Origin: JARYGU01 sp033795365
GTDB lineage: Bacteria; Pseudomonadota; Alphaproteobacteria; Rhizobiales; Rhizobiaceae
Reading direction: 5' to 3'
Assembly (NCBI GenBank): GCA_033795365.1
Contig: JARYGU010000009.1
Coordinates: 1 to 64,000 of the forward strand
Length of the DNA: 64,000 nt
The position numbers and the translations under genes are program-made. The notes below the pieces were generated by a model. That model did no database searches, was not told where the DNA came from, and worked only from the letters and a program-made list of their open reading frames with translations. Of the stretch, positions 26,935 through 35,295 are shown piece by piece (the stretch's first letter is position 1; every line of letters begins with the position of its first letter).

Positions 26935-27372
26935 TCAGTTCGCCGCAGGGATCACGCAGTCGTCATCCTGGTCGGCACCGGAATCCTTGCTGCAGCTAAG
27001 GTAAGCTTGAAAATTCTTCACACGATCGGCGGTGAGCCCCTGTAAGCAGATATTGAAATTCATCGGATTGATGCTGCCGCCAGCCGTCCTGATGGTTGAA
27101 AGGGTGCATTCCGCATCGCGGAAGGCGACCCATTTCTTCTGAGCGTCGACGAGCGCCTTTTTCGTGTCATCATCGTCCTTGAGCCGCGTTTCCATCTCCT
27201 TGTAGAGCTTGTTGAGCTCATCATCGACCGGCTTGAGATCGTTGATAGAGCATTCTGTCATCTCGTACTGACTTTGCGCCTTGTCGTAACAGGCGTCGTC
27301 AGCGTATGCACCGGCCAACGGCGCCGCAGATGCGGCCAGAACGATTGCGAAAAGCTTGTTCGAGAACTTCAT
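26935..27372 (-). CDS. LprI-like (DUF1311) periplasmic protein
   Basis: 145 residues with a Sec signal peptide (cleavage near AGAYADD) and a lysozyme-inhibitor LprI-like domain: CYDKAQSQYEMTECS and KKWVAFRDAECTL are family blocks with paired cysteines. Members related to mycobacterial LprI inhibit lysozyme, but most are uncharacterised. A strong ribosome binding site (GGAGGAAAG) precedes the ATG. It is the first gene of the minus-strand cluster that continues with the 53-residue lipoprotein, HdeD-like, MFS and channel-like genes. Confidence 0.82.
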   Translation of the reverse strand: MKFSNKLFAIVLAASAAPLAGAYADDACYDKAQSQYEMTECSINDLKPVDDELNKLYKEMETRLKDDDDTKKALVDAQKKWVAFRDAECTLSTIRTAGGSINPMNFNICLQGLTADRVKNFQAYLSCSKDSGADQDDDCVIPAAN

Positions 27373-27573
27373 ATCTTTCCTCCGGATGAATCAAAGGTGG
27401 TAGGCCGCCGTTTGATGCAATGTCTATTCTCAACGGTCATCGGATCGGCGAGCGGACGAACGCCCTGACTTCGGAGCCGGTCCGCGTGTTGAGCTGCCAG
27501 AAACCCTCTTCATCCTGAAATATTGCTCCATGCCGGTTTTCTTGCGCTTGGAATGAATGCCGATGGTATTGAA

Positions 27574-28437
27574 TTAACCGTCGATACGAGCGCGCCTCAG
27601 GGCGCTTGGCGTGGTGGATTTATGCTGCCGCATCGATGCGGTCATATGGCTGTGCGTGGCAAAGCCCGTGAGCTTGGCCACCATACCGAGCGGCAGGTCG
27701 GTTGCGATGGCCATTTGCTCTGCCATTTCGACCCGCGTCGCAAGCACGTACTGATGAGGTGGCTGGCCTGCCGTCTGGCGAAACGCCCGGAGGAAATGGC
27801 TTGGAGAAAGTTCTGCGACCTGGGCAAGCCGCTCGACCGAAAGCTCGTCAGCGACATGAGCCCGAATATAATCGCGCACATCCCGCCATGCCTTGACCGA
27901 AAGGCCGCCGCGGCGTGGATATCGCGGCTCTTCACGCAAGCTCGAATAGTTGCGCAGCAGGTAAGTGGAAAAAACGGTGATGAGGGAGTCGAAATAGAGG
28001 TCGTTGGCTGCTTCCCCTCTCTGGAACTCGTCCCTGACAAGGCTTGCCAGCAATAGCGCCTTCTCGTCCACGTGTCCTTCCTCGGGCGGCCGCAGCTCGA
28101 AATCCTGCGTTCCGAATTCCAGGTCCGCCAGCAGTGAGAGCTTGGTTGGAGCCATTGCGAACAGCAGGTTTTCCTTTGCTGTGTTCCAGCGGGCGAACAA
28201 TTCCGCGTCAGCCGGTATGATTTCCACCGTTCCGACCGGTGCTTGAAACACGGATTTGCGATCGGAATTGAGCGCCACTTCCCGGTTCGGCTGCGGTGTC
28301 AGCAAAACAAGCGCCATGTGGCAAGGTGCACGGAAGGCGATCTCGTTCGGTCCGGTCCGCGTTCGCGTGGCCGCCCCACTTTCCGCTTCGAATTTCGGTC
28401 CCCATTCATCAGGGACGCTCTTGAGCAGGTTCCGCAT
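27574..28437 (-). CDS. AraC-family transcriptional regulator
   Basis: 287 residues with an N-terminal sensing domain (about 1-170, no clear family motif) and a C-terminal double helix-turn-helix (about 185-284; LSVERLAQVAELSPSHFLRAF and GMVAKLTGFATHSHMTASM). Monocistronic, with about 200 bp separating it from the LprI-like gene downstream. Its upstream region begins with an exceptional 20-bp perfect hairpin, 17 bp before the ATG. Targets unknown; the neighbouring cluster is a candidate. Confidence 0.85.
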   Translation of the reverse strand: MRNLLKSVPDEWGPKFEAESGAATRTRTGPNEIAFRAPCHMALVLLTPQPNREVALNSDRKSVFQAPVGTVEIIPADAELFARWNTAKENLLFAMAPTKLSLLADLEFGTQDFELRPPEEGHVDEKALLLASLVRDEFQRGEAANDLYFDSLITVFSTYLLRNYSSLREEPRYPRRGGLSVKAWRDVRDYIRAHVADELSVERLAQVAELSPSHFLRAFRQTAGQPPHQYVLATRVEMAEQMAIATDLPLGMVAKLTGFATHSHMTASMRQHKSTTPSALRRARIDG

Positions 28438-28897
28438 CGTTCAGGCGCAAAATTCTCCGGACGCCTTGCCACCGTGCCCTCCGGTGGCAAGGCGTCCGGA
28501 GCCCTCAATCATCTGCCCCGGACTACCCCGCTCATAGTTTACCGATTGCTGTTAGATTTCAAGCGTAAGGCCATATTCCAGTAGAAATCTTGCCGCTTTC
28601 GCGACAATTTCAAGCGTATTTCTTAATCAAAGACGGACAGTTCAGATGGTCTTTCGCCCTATTTGTTTCAGATCAGGGGTGCTACGGCTGTCGAAAAACA
28701 ATCATTTATCAAAAAATCGCCACAAAATTTGCAATCGGGCCTTCCCGTGCGTGTAAGACGAGAATTTATGTGGTCACTTTCTAAAAAAGCTTCGCCGAAG
28801 TTGCTTGAATACCGGGATTGCTGATCATGCATGCCGAGCGGATCCGCAAGATGTCCCGCGATGCAGATATGCGGCTTGCAATGAGAGGAACCGACAC
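28438..28897. other. Intergenic region with hairpin and AT-rich promoter zone
   Basis: 460 bp between divergent genes. It holds the perfect hairpin at 28455-28501 and an AT-rich stretch at 28600-28790 that probably contains promoters for the plus-strand lipoprotein gene. Open frames here have poor starts and no recognisable products. Confidence 0.4.
28455..28501. repeat. Perfect 20-bp inverted repeat (hairpin) before the araC-type gene
   Basis: Left arm 28455-28474 (starts CTCCGGACGCC) and right arm 28482-28501 are exact reverse complements around a 7-nt loop. Read on the minus strand it would be in the leader of the AraC-type gene, 17 bp before its ATG, followed by AATTTT. It could be a terminator-like attenuator, an operator or a mobile-repeat remnant. 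Confidence 0.8.
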
Positions 28898-29146
28898 ATG
28901 CTCAAACGACCAGTTGTCACAGTTGTAGCCTTATCCTTGTTGATGGCAGGCTGCCAGAGTTCAAATCCCAATCCGGACGTGCGTGCGCGCAACGCCGAAT
29001 TCGGCTGCATGGCGGGCACCGTGGGAGGGGCGATCGTCGGCGGTCTCCTAGGCGGAGCCATTGGCGGTGGAACGGGCCGTCTCGTCGGTGCGGCGATCGG
29101 CATCGGTGGCGGTGGATATCTCGGCAACCGGCTGGCCTGCTCGTGA
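28898..29146 (+). CDS. Glycine-zipper lipoprotein
   Basis: 82 residues. A lipoprotein signal peptide ends at LLMAGC (Cys17), followed by a short linker and a glycine-zipper membrane segment (GTVGGAIVGGLLGGAIGGG and GAAIGIGGGGYLG) as in small outer-membrane lipoproteins of the Gly-zipper/SlyB-like group. GAGAGG lies about nine bases before the ATG at 28898; an in-frame start further upstream would bury the signal peptide. It is 19 bp before the EF-hand gene and probably cotranscribed with it. Confidence 0.75.
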   Translation: MLKRPVVTVVALSLLMAGCQSSNPNPDVRARNAEFGCMAGTVGGAIVGGLLGGAIGGGTGRLVGAAIGIGGGGYLGNRLACS

Positions 29147-29165
29147 ACGCGAAAGGAACATTATC

Positions 29166-29519
29166 ATGAGAAAGACGATCATAGCAGCTTTCGCGGTAAC
29201 GCTCGCCCTTTCGGGTGCCGCTTTTGCCCAAACCGCACCTTTACACGAGGGACATTTCAATCAGCTCGACGCGAGCAAGGACGGCAAGATCAGCAAGGCG
29301 GAATACCGGACCTTCATGGAACAGGCTTTCGACCAGGTCGATACCAATCGCGATGGTAGCCTCGGCGCAACCGAGACCGCGAAGGCATTGACGCCTGCGC
29401 AGTTCTCCCAGGTCGATGCCAACAAGGATGGTCAGGTTTCGCGGAAAGAATTCCTCGACCATGTGACGCTCGAGTTCGATCAAAATGACAAGGACAAGGA
29501 CGGTCACCTGCAGAAATAG
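29166..29519 (+). CDS. Exported EF-hand calcium-binding protein
   Basis: 117 residues with a cleavable signal peptide (ending GAAFAQ) and three or four EF-hand loops: DASKDGKISKAEY, DTNRDGSLGATE, DANKDGQVSRKEF and a truncated DKDKDGHL at the C terminus. The first three keep Asp at positions 1, 3-5 and an acidic residue at 12. It probably binds calcium in the periplasm. Similar small EF-hand proteins are common in Rhizobiaceae; the role is unknown. Confidence 0.82.
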   Translation: MRKTIIAAFAVTLALSGAAFAQTAPLHEGHFNQLDASKDGKISKAEYRTFMEQAFDQVDTNRDGSLGATETAKALTPAQFSQVDANKDGQVSRKEFLDHVTLEFDQNDKDKDGHLQK

Positions 29520-29539
29520 CGATGGCCTTGTTCTGGCCG

Positions 29540-29559
29540 GCCGGCGCGACCGCGCCGGC
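29540..29559 (+). terminator. GC-rich hairpin after the EF-hand gene
   Basis: Arms GCCGGCGCG (29540-29548) and CGCGCCGGC (29551-29559) with a very short loop, 20 bp past the stop. No T run follows, so it may be a processing or Rho-assisted stop rather than a true intrinsic terminator. Confidence 0.4.
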
Positions 29560-29702
29560 TGATTGCAACGATATTGACTTGGATCGTCGGCCTTCTCGAT
29601 GAATTTCCGCTGCCGTCGCCAATGCTGCCGCCTCCATCAGAAGGCGGAGCGTTGATAACGGCCACTCAAATCTTCACAATGAAGACATACTTCTGCTGGG
29701 AG

Positions 29703-30083
29703 TCATGCCCGCCTGGCCTTGCGGTTGGCATAGCGGCGGTCGCGTTCGGCCTTTCGAGTCGCCTCATCTTCGATCACGCGTGCGATTCGGTTTTTTTCAA
29801 CTGCCTCGCGCGCCTCGGTCTCGGCTCGGGCCGCAGCAGCCATCGCAGCTTGCCGCTCGGCTGCCTGCATCGTCAGCCGCTCGCTCTCCTCAAGCTTTAG
29901 CCTCTCGCGTTCGAGACGACGCTCTTCCCTGGCAGAGGCGATGGCCATGCGCTCTGCTTGCCTCGCCGACTTCACCGGCTCGGCGGCGGTCTTTGCCGCA
30001 TGATAGGCATTCAAGAGAGCGGTCTTTGCGTTCGCGGCGGCGGTACGGCGATCGGAAAGCTCGTTGTTTCTGGCGTTCTTCAA
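29703..30083 (-). CDS. DUF6481-like Ala/Arg/Glu-rich coiled-coil protein
   Basis: 126 residues, almost entirely charged helix: repeated RxAERxxI / ARAETEAREA patterns indicate a long coiled coil, ending RDRRYANRKARRA. It resembles the DUF6481 family often found behind cspA in rhizobia (from memory). The frame is open further upstream, but I choose TTG 30083, which follows AGGA by seven bases and gives the family-like start MKNARNNELSDRR. It lies 16 bp after another small gene and probably belongs to the cspA transcription unit. Confidence 0.65.
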   Translation of the reverse strand: MKNARNNELSDRRTAAANAKTALLNAYHAAKTAAEPVKSARQAERMAIASAREERRLERERLKLEESERLTMQAAERQAAMAAAARAETEAREAVEKNRIARVIEDEATRKAERDRRYANRKARRA

Positions 30084-30099
30084 ATCTTTATCCTGGACA

Positions 30100-30327
30100 T
30101 CACGTTGTTGTTTTGGCGCGTTTGGCGAGCAGAGAGGCCGTCGCTGCCGCCCGGTCCTGCAATTCCTTTGCAAGGCGTGCCTCACGAAGTCGCACGGTCT
30201 TTTCCTCGCGGGAGCGGACGAGGGAATCGAGTTCATCGACGGCGCTGTTGCGAGCGAAGAATTGCGATTGCGTCTGGCTGAAGGCAATCTCCGCCTGCTG
30301 GCGAGATTTGCTATATGTCTGTGTCAT
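30100..30327 (-). CDS. Small hypothetical protein downstream of cspA
   Basis: 75 residues beginning MTQTYSKSRQQAEIAFSQTQ, hydrophilic and helical with many Arg, Glu and Ala; no signal peptide or membrane segment. Not recognised. It follows the cspA terminator by about 40 bp and precedes the DUF6481-like gene by 16 bp, so it would be expressed by read-through or from its own promoter. A longer start at 30408 would run into the terminator and is unlikely. Confidence 0.55.
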   Translation of the reverse strand: MTQTYSKSRQQAEIAFSQTQSQFFARNSAVDELDSLVRSREEKTVRLREARLAKELQDRAAATASLLAKRAKTTT

Positions 30328-30365
30328 CGTTTTTTCCGGGTAGGAGGCCGCCGGATACGGCGGCA

Positions 30366-30396
30366 ATAAAAAAGGCCAGGCAATCTGCCTGACCTT
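30366..30396 (-). terminator. Terminator after cspA
   Basis: Hairpin with arms AAGGCCAGGC (30373-30382) and GCCTGACCTT (30387-30396), one mismatch, followed on the minus strand by a run of Ts (30367-30373). It lies 65 bp after the cspA stop. Confidence 0.8.
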
Positions 30397-30461
30397 GGTT
30401 GGTATCATGCTTTCGACAGTGCCAGTACATCCGTGGTCACGGAAAGCAGATACCGGATGGC

Positions 30462-30671
30462 TTAGGCAGCCCGCAGATTGCAGGCCGACATCTTGCCAGA
30501 CTTGTTGTCGCGCTCCAGTTCGAAGCCGATCTTCTGGCCTTCGACGAGTTCGCGCATTCCGGCGCGTTCGACGGCAGAGATGTGGACGAACGCATCGGTG
30601 CCGCCATCGTCAGGCTGAATGAAGCCGAAGCCCTTGGTGGAATTAAACCATTTAACTGTGCCAGTGGTCAT
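30462..30671 (-). CDS. cspA: Cold-shock domain protein CspA
   Basis: 69-residue single cold-shock domain, an RNA chaperone binding single-stranded nucleic acid. Both RNP motifs are present: KGFGFIQP (RNP1) and DAFVHISAV (RNP2). The start is ATG 30671 (MTTGTVKWFNS); the upstream in-frame methionine at 30686 would add five residues. It is preceded by a leader of about 138 nt from a near-consensus promoter, typical of cold-induced csp genes, and followed by a terminator. Confidence 0.95.
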   Translation of the reverse strand: MTTGTVKWFNSTKGFGFIQPDDGGTDAFVHISAVERAGMRELVEGQKIGFELERDNKSGKMSACNLRAA

Positions 30672-30815
30672 GATGAACCCTTTCATAGCAGTATGAGGAA
30701 CCAGAGCGCCGAAGCGCTGAGGATGATGATAGCGATTTTTGAAAGGAAAGTTCGTTCAAGGCGCGGTGCCAAACGCGCGGTAACCAAAGCTCAGCAAGCA
30801 AATATCGACAACCGG

Positions 30816-30844
30816 TATATAGGTTATCCCTTCCGGCTTGTCAA
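30816..30844 (-). promoter_or_regulatory. Near-consensus sigma-70 promoter of cspA
   Basis: On the minus strand: TTGACA (30844-30839), 17-bp spacer, TATATA (30821-30816). Predicted start near 30809 gives a 5' leader of about 138 nt. Confidence 0.75.
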
Positions 30845-31137
30845 CTTTTAGTTTTTCTCGGTTTTTCGCCTCATGATATGGTTGTGCTGGCGGCAGCCCG
30901 CTCGGTAAACGGCATCACCCTGCTTGACCTCGTTGGCCATTGGTTGACGATCTGTGATCGATTCGAAATGCTGCCTCCGCGCTTCCAGGGGTTTGTCTGA
31001 CGGAAATCATCACGTTGTAACCTTTGCGGGCGTCAGGCAAGGCTATCGCTCGCAAGGAGCCGGGACCGCGGGCGGCATCGCAGGGGCCGCCGACATCAGC
31101 CTGATCCGCGCCTTCCTGATGGGCAGACTTTACCAAA

Positions 31138-31212
31138 CGCTGTTGTTCATTCCCGCCGCAATGGCGTTCTTCGCGCTGATGGAGGTGCCTTGCGGAGGAA
31201 TGAACAACAGCG
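31138..31212. repeat. 16-bp perfect inverted repeat
   Basis: CGCTGTTGTTCATTCC at 31138-31153 and its exact reverse complement at 31197-31212, separated by 43 bp. There is no T run on either side. Origin and role unknown. Confidence 0.75.
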
Positions 31213-31400
31213 GGATCCTCGCCCGTATGGCAGCGGCGGTACGCGTTGCGAGTCCGAGTGAAAATCACGATTATTTTGATAGTGGTGAAGTTTCCCTTAC
31301 AGGCGCTGGTGCCGGTTGGTGATGTGCGCTTCCATCGGTCACGTCTCCACGCTCGTTGCGTAGACGGTCAACGCATTGATATTAAATAATTATATCTCCC

Positions 31401-31414
31401 ATGATATAGATCAA
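31401..31414. promoter_or_regulatory. Anaerobox-like site (FixK/Fnr type)
   Basis: ATGATATAGATCAA matches TTGAT-N4-ATCAA with one mismatch. It lies about 160 bp before the isomerase start. A chance match in AT-rich DNA is quite possible. Confidence 0.35.
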
Positions 31415-31517
31415 ATTTTCCAGTATTTGTCTCACTTTTTCGCATTGCGTCGGGCATCATTCAGGTTCTGGCGCAGAGGTCCATCCGCGGTGTGTTTTTC
31501 TTATAAATTTTAACTTT

Positions 31518-31537
31518 ACAAATATTAATAAATTTGT
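31518..31537. promoter_or_regulatory. Palindromic operator candidate for the sugar operon
   Basis: ACAAAT (31518-31523) and ATTTGT (31532-31537) flank an 8-bp AT spacer, 38 bp before the isomerase start. Position and symmetry suit a repressor site, possibly for the RpiR protein encoded in the same operon. Confidence 0.4.
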
Positions 31538-31575
31538 GATGTAAACGGCGTTTCAAATTTTTACGGACCGAGCCA

Positions 31576-32565
31576 GTGTTGAACTCCCGTTTTGCCACCC
31601 GCCTTAATTCCTTTGCTTCCGATCCCCAAAGCGAATGGCCCGACCTCAAGGGTAGGCCGACTACTTTGCAAATGGCCGCCCGTGCGGCCAAGGTCGACGG
31701 GCTCACCGAGCTTGATCTCAACTATCCCGACCATGTCGACGGGAACCCGGCCGAGCTGGCGGCGAAGCTTCGCGATATGGGTCTGGCGCTCAACGGCCTC
31801 GCCATGCGTTACTATACGAACCCGGCCTTCAAGCTCGGCGCGTTCACGCATCCAGACGACTCCATACGCCGCGAGGCTATCGACCTGACGAAGAAGGGTA
31901 TCGATGCGGCGCGGGAAGCCGGCTCCAATCTGATGACCATCTGGCTCGGCCAGGATGGTTTCGACTATGCGTTCCAGGCGGACTATGGCCGGATGTGGCA
32001 GCACGAAATCGAGGGCATCCGCGAAGTCTGCGAGCACGATCCGGACTGCCTGATCAGCATCGAGTACAAGCCGAACGAGCCGCGTTCCTACAGTCTGATG
32101 CCCGACTGCGCGACGACCCTGCTTGCCATCAAGGAAGCCGGCTGCCCTAATCTCGGCGTCACGCTCGATTTTGCCCATGTGCTCTATGCCGACGAGCAGC
32201 CGGCATATGCCGCCGCCATGATCGCGCGCCACAGCCGGCTTCTCGGCGTGCATCTCAACGACGGTTACGCCAAGCGCGACGACGGCCTGATGGTCGGTGC
32301 GGTCCATACGGTTCAGACAATCGAACTCCTGCGCCAGATCCGCCGCGACGGCTATGACGGCGCGATCTATTTCGACACCTTCCCCGATACGACCGGCCTC
32401 GACCCGGTCCATGAATGCGAGGTCAACATCAGGACGGTTCGGCGCATGCTGAACGTCGTCGATCGCCTCGAGCAGGACAATCGCCTTTCCAACGCGATTG
32501 ACCGTCAGGACGCCGTTTCCGCCCAGGCCATTCTTCAGGACGTCATGCTCGGCGCCGGGGCGTAA
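31576..32565 (+). CDS. Sugar isomerase/epimerase (xylose-isomerase-like TIM barrel)
   Basis: 329-residue TIM-barrel enzyme related to the L-rhamnose isomerase / tagatose-3-epimerase superfamily. Likely metal ligands are Glu in ISIEYKPNEP, Asp and His in GVTLDFAHV, His and Asp in GVHLNDGY and Asp in IYFDTFP. The EYKPxEP block resembles the Pseudomonas stutzeri-type L-rhamnose isomerase. It probably interconverts an aldose and ketose imported by the ABC system that follows. The start is GTG 31576; no strong ribosome binding site. First gene of a six-gene operon. Confidence 0.82.
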   Translation: MLNSRFATRLNSFASDPQSEWPDLKGRPTTLQMAARAAKVDGLTELDLNYPDHVDGNPAELAAKLRDMGLALNGLAMRYYTNPAFKLGAFTHPDDSIRREAIDLTKKGIDAAREAGSNLMTIWLGQDGFDYAFQADYGRMWQHEIEGIREVCEHDPDCLISIEYKPNEPRSYSLMPDCATTLLAIKEAGCPNLGVTLDFAHVLYADEQPAYAAAMIARHSRLLGVHLNDGYAKRDDGLMVGAVHTVQTIELLRQIRRDGYDGAIYFDTFPDTTGLDPVHECEVNIRTVRRMLNVVDRLEQDNRLSNAIDRQDAVSAQAILQDVMLGAGA

Positions 32566-32630
32566 TCCGTGGCTCCTCCGGGGCCGCATTCTTCTTCACC
32601 ACCGTTCGCAACACATTCGGGAGGAATCCG

Positions 32631-33695
32631 ATGACGAGACTTTTGATAACAGCAGTTGCCGCAGGTTTGGCAGCCACGCTGTGGGCGACCGCAGGCTTTG
32701 CGCAGGACCTTGCACCCTTGAACTCGGATACGGAAAAGGACCGGATGGACTGGTCCGAGCTGGAAGCGAAGCTCGGCACATTCCCTACCTTGCCGGAAGG
32801 CACGAAGGCGGGTGGCGTTTCCAAGACGCTGACGAATGAATATTGGCGTTCGCTCGGCGAAGGCTATCAGAAGTTCGCCGACAAGGTGGGCGTGACGATC
32901 GCCTACCAGGCGGCGCAAAGCGAAGGCGACCAGCTCGGCCAGCTCACCATCGCGGAAGGTCTGGTCACGCAGGGCTTCAACGTGCTGCTCGTGTCGCCAC
33001 AGACCGACGCCAACCTCCAGCCTGTGCTGGAACAGGCCAAACAGGCCAACGTGCCGGTGCTGAACGTCAACGACGCCGTCATTCCGCAGGCCGAACACTA
33101 TGTCGGCAACGTTCAGCGCGACAACGGCGTGCGCGTCGCAAACTGGTTCGTCGAAAACCGCCCGGACGGCGGCAAGGTGGCGATCATCGAAGGTCAGGCC
33201 GGCGTCTACGCCGCGGTGCAGCGGACCGACGGTTTCAAGTCGGCGATTTCGGAAAGCGGCAAGTTCGAGGTCGTGGCGAGCGTCCCGGGCAACTGGGACC
33301 GTCAGCAGTCCTACGATGCCGCGACCAACATCCTGCAGCAGCACCCCGACCTGATCGGCTTCTACTGCAACAATGACGGCATGGCGCTTGGCGTGGTCGA
33401 GGCCGTCAAGGCCGCGGGCCTGCAGGACAAGGTCGCCGTGTTCGGCACGGACGGCATTTCCGACGCCTATGCCTCGATCAAGGCCGGCGAACTCACCGGC
33501 ACGGTCGACAGCTTTCCGATCCTGACGGGCGAGGTCGCAATGGAGGTGGCGTTGCGTCTCGTCGCCGGCCAGACGCTGCCGCGCGTCGTCTCCACGCCGC
33601 AGGCGCTGATCACCAAGGACAACCTTGCCAAATATCAGGGCGAGGGCGTCGACGTCCGCGCCGTGCTGATGCAGGACGCGGTGGCTTCCAAGTGA
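32631..33695 (+). CDS. Sugar ABC transporter, periplasmic binding protein
   Basis: 354 residues with a signal peptide (ends ATAGFAQ) and a type-1 periplasmic-binding fold like RbsB (NVLLVSPQTDANLQPVLEQA, PVLNVNDAV, FYCNNDGMALGVVEAVKAAG, VFGTDGISDAYASIKAGEL). It delivers a monosaccharide, unidentified, to the permease downstream. An unusually long N-terminal segment (25-65) precedes the fold. GGAGG lies about six bases before the ATG. Good RBS and operon position support high expression. Confidence 0.9.
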   Translation: MTRLLITAVAAGLAATLWATAGFAQDLAPLNSDTEKDRMDWSELEAKLGTFPTLPEGTKAGGVSKTLTNEYWRSLGEGYQKFADKVGVTIAYQAAQSEGDQLGQLTIAEGLVTQGFNVLLVSPQTDANLQPVLEQAKQANVPVLNVNDAVIPQAEHYVGNVQRDNGVRVANWFVENRPDGGKVAIIEGQAGVYAAVQRTDGFKSAISESGKFEVVASVPGNWDRQQSYDAATNILQQHPDLIGFYCNNDGMALGVVEAVKAAGLQDKVAVFGTDGISDAYASIKAGELTGTVDSFPILTGEVAMEVALRLVAGQTLPRVVSTPQALITKDNLAKYQGEGVDVRAVLMQDAVASK

Positions 33696-33759
33696 GGCTG
33701 GCAGGACCGGCTCAAGAACGAGCCGGTCCACCCCACGAAGACGGGGAGGAGGAACTGGT

Positions 33760-35295
33760 ATGGCAACGACTACGCGGCTGAATTTCGCAAGCATCACCAA
33801 GACGTTTCCCGGTGTAAAGGCGCTGTCGAACGTTTCCTTTGAGGTCATGCCGGGCGAGATCCACGCGCTGCTCGGTGAAAACGGTGCCGGGAAATCGACA
33901 CTGCTCAAGATCCTGTCGGGCGTCCAGCGCGCCACGAGCGGCGAATTCTACGTGGATGGCGTTGTCGCCCATTTCCGGCGCCCGGAAAATGCGCGTGCTG
34001 CAGGCATCGCGATGATCCATCAGGAACTCCAGCAAGTGCCGAACCTGACGGTCGCGCAGAACATGTTCCTCGGCCATCCGCTGAAGCGGGCAGGCGGGCT
34101 ACTGGTCGATCGTCGCGAGCAGGAACGGCGTGCGGCCGAAGCGCTGGCGATGATCGATCCGTCGATCGATCCGGCCCGGCCGATCCGCGAATTGAAGGTG
34201 GCGCAGCGCCAGATCGTCGAGATCGCTCGGGCGCTCCTGGACAATGCCAAGATCATCGCGATGGACGAGCCGACGTCCAGCCTGACGCCGGCGGAGTTCG
34301 AGAGCCTTGCCGGCATCGTCGAGAAGCTTGCCGCTTCCGGCGTCGCGGTCATCTATGTTTCTCACAAGATGGACGAGGTCTTCCGCATCTGCCATCGCGG
34401 TACCGTCATGCGTGACGGGCAGGTGGTCGGTAGCGCCGATCTCAGGGCGGTGCGGCAGGAGGACGTCATCGCCATGATGGTCGGCCGCGAGCTGATGCAC
34501 GAGGAGCATCGCTCCCACGCAAAGGACGAGGTGCGCCTCGAAGTCCGCAGCCTTTCCGCCGCCAAGACCCATGTGCGCGATGTCTCCTTCGACGTGCGCC
34601 GGGGCGAGGTTCTCGGCATAGCCGGTCTTGTGGGCTCCGGGCGAACCGAGCTTCTGCGGTTGCTCGCGGGCGTCGATCCGATCGCCGAGGGCACTATCAC
34701 GTTCGACGGCCGGGTGCTGAAGCTCGATAATCCGCGCTCGGCCATCGCCGCCGGAATCGGCCTCCTGCCGGAAGAACGCAAGCGCGAGGGCATCGTCCCG
34801 ATCCGTCCGGTTTCCATCAACATGGCCTTGCCTTCGCTCGGCCGCTTCGCCACCGCCGGCATCGTGCGTCATTCGGCGATCCGCAAGCGTGCGAACGACC
34901 TGCTGAAGCGGGTCAATCTCCGGCCATTCCAGATCGACCGGCCCATCAAGCTGTTCAGCGGCGGCAACCAGCAGAAGGCCATCATCGCCCGCTGGCTTGC
35001 AGCCGGCTCGGAAGTCCTCCTCTTCGACGAGCCGACGCGCGGCATCGACGTCGGCGCCAAGTCGGAGATCTACCGCCTTATCGAGGAACTGGCCGCCGAA
35101 GGCCGCTCCATCGTCGTCGTCTCCTCCGAACTGCCGGAGGTCATGCGGGTCTCCGACCGTGTCGTGGTGATGCGCAACGGCCGGATCGCCGCCACGCTCG
35201 GCCGCGCCGACCTTTCGGAACGAAACCTCGTCACGCACGCCGTCGGCGACGCCGGCGAGACGGCAAAGAGCAAGCAGGAGCATCGTCATGTCTGA
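33760..35295 (+). CDS. Sugar ABC transporter, tandem ATPase (RbsA type)
   Basis: 511-residue duplicated ABC ATPase. The first domain has Walker A GENGAGKST and Walker B IIAMDEPTSSL, and a degenerate signature LKVAQRQIVEIARALL. The second has a weakened Walker A (GLVGSGRTELL) with a good signature FSGGNQQKAIIARWL and Walker B LLFDEPTRGIDVG, the usual asymmetry of the ribose/xylose importer class. GGAGGAGGAA precedes the ATG. The stop overlaps the permease start by eight bases. Confidence 0.93.
   Translation: MATTTRLNFASITKTFPGVKALSNVSFEVMPGEIHALLGENGAGKSTLLKILSGVQRATSGEFYVDGVVAHFRRPENARAAGIAMIHQELQQVPNLTVAQNMFLGHPLKRAGGLLVDRREQERRAAEALAMIDPSIDPARPIRELKVAQRQIVEIARALLDNAKIIAMDEPTSSLTPAEFESLAGIVEKLAASGVAVIYVSHKMDEVFRICHRGTVMRDGQVVGSADLRAVRQEDVIAMMVGRELMHEEHRSHAKDEVRLEVRSLSAAKTHVRDVSFDVRRGEVLGIAGLVGSGRTELLRLLAGVDPIAEGTITFDGRVLKLDNPRSAIAAGIGLLPEERKREGIVPIRPVSINMALPSLGRFATAGIVRHSAIRKRANDLLKRVNLRPFQIDRPIKLFSGGNQQKAIIARWLAAGSEVLLFDEPTRGIDVGAKSEIYRLIEELAAEGRSIVVVSSELPEVMRVSDRVVVMRNGRIAATLGRADLSERNLVTHAVGDAGETAKSKQEHRHV

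Larger units (their letters stand above)
30850..31575. other. Long intergenic region without a supported gene
   Basis: About 725 bp between the cspA promoter and the sugar operon. Two overlapping frames (30954-31322 plus, 30915-31268 minus) lack ribosome binding sites and recognisable products. The stretch 31138-31212 has 16-bp perfect inverted repeats; 31370-31560 is AT-rich and holds candidate operator sites for the operon downstream. Confidence 0.4.

Noticed and set aside
30915..31322. Two overlapping frames of about 120 codons in the gap before the sugar operon
   Set aside because: No recognisable product or ribosome binding site, and they overlap each other on opposite strands.
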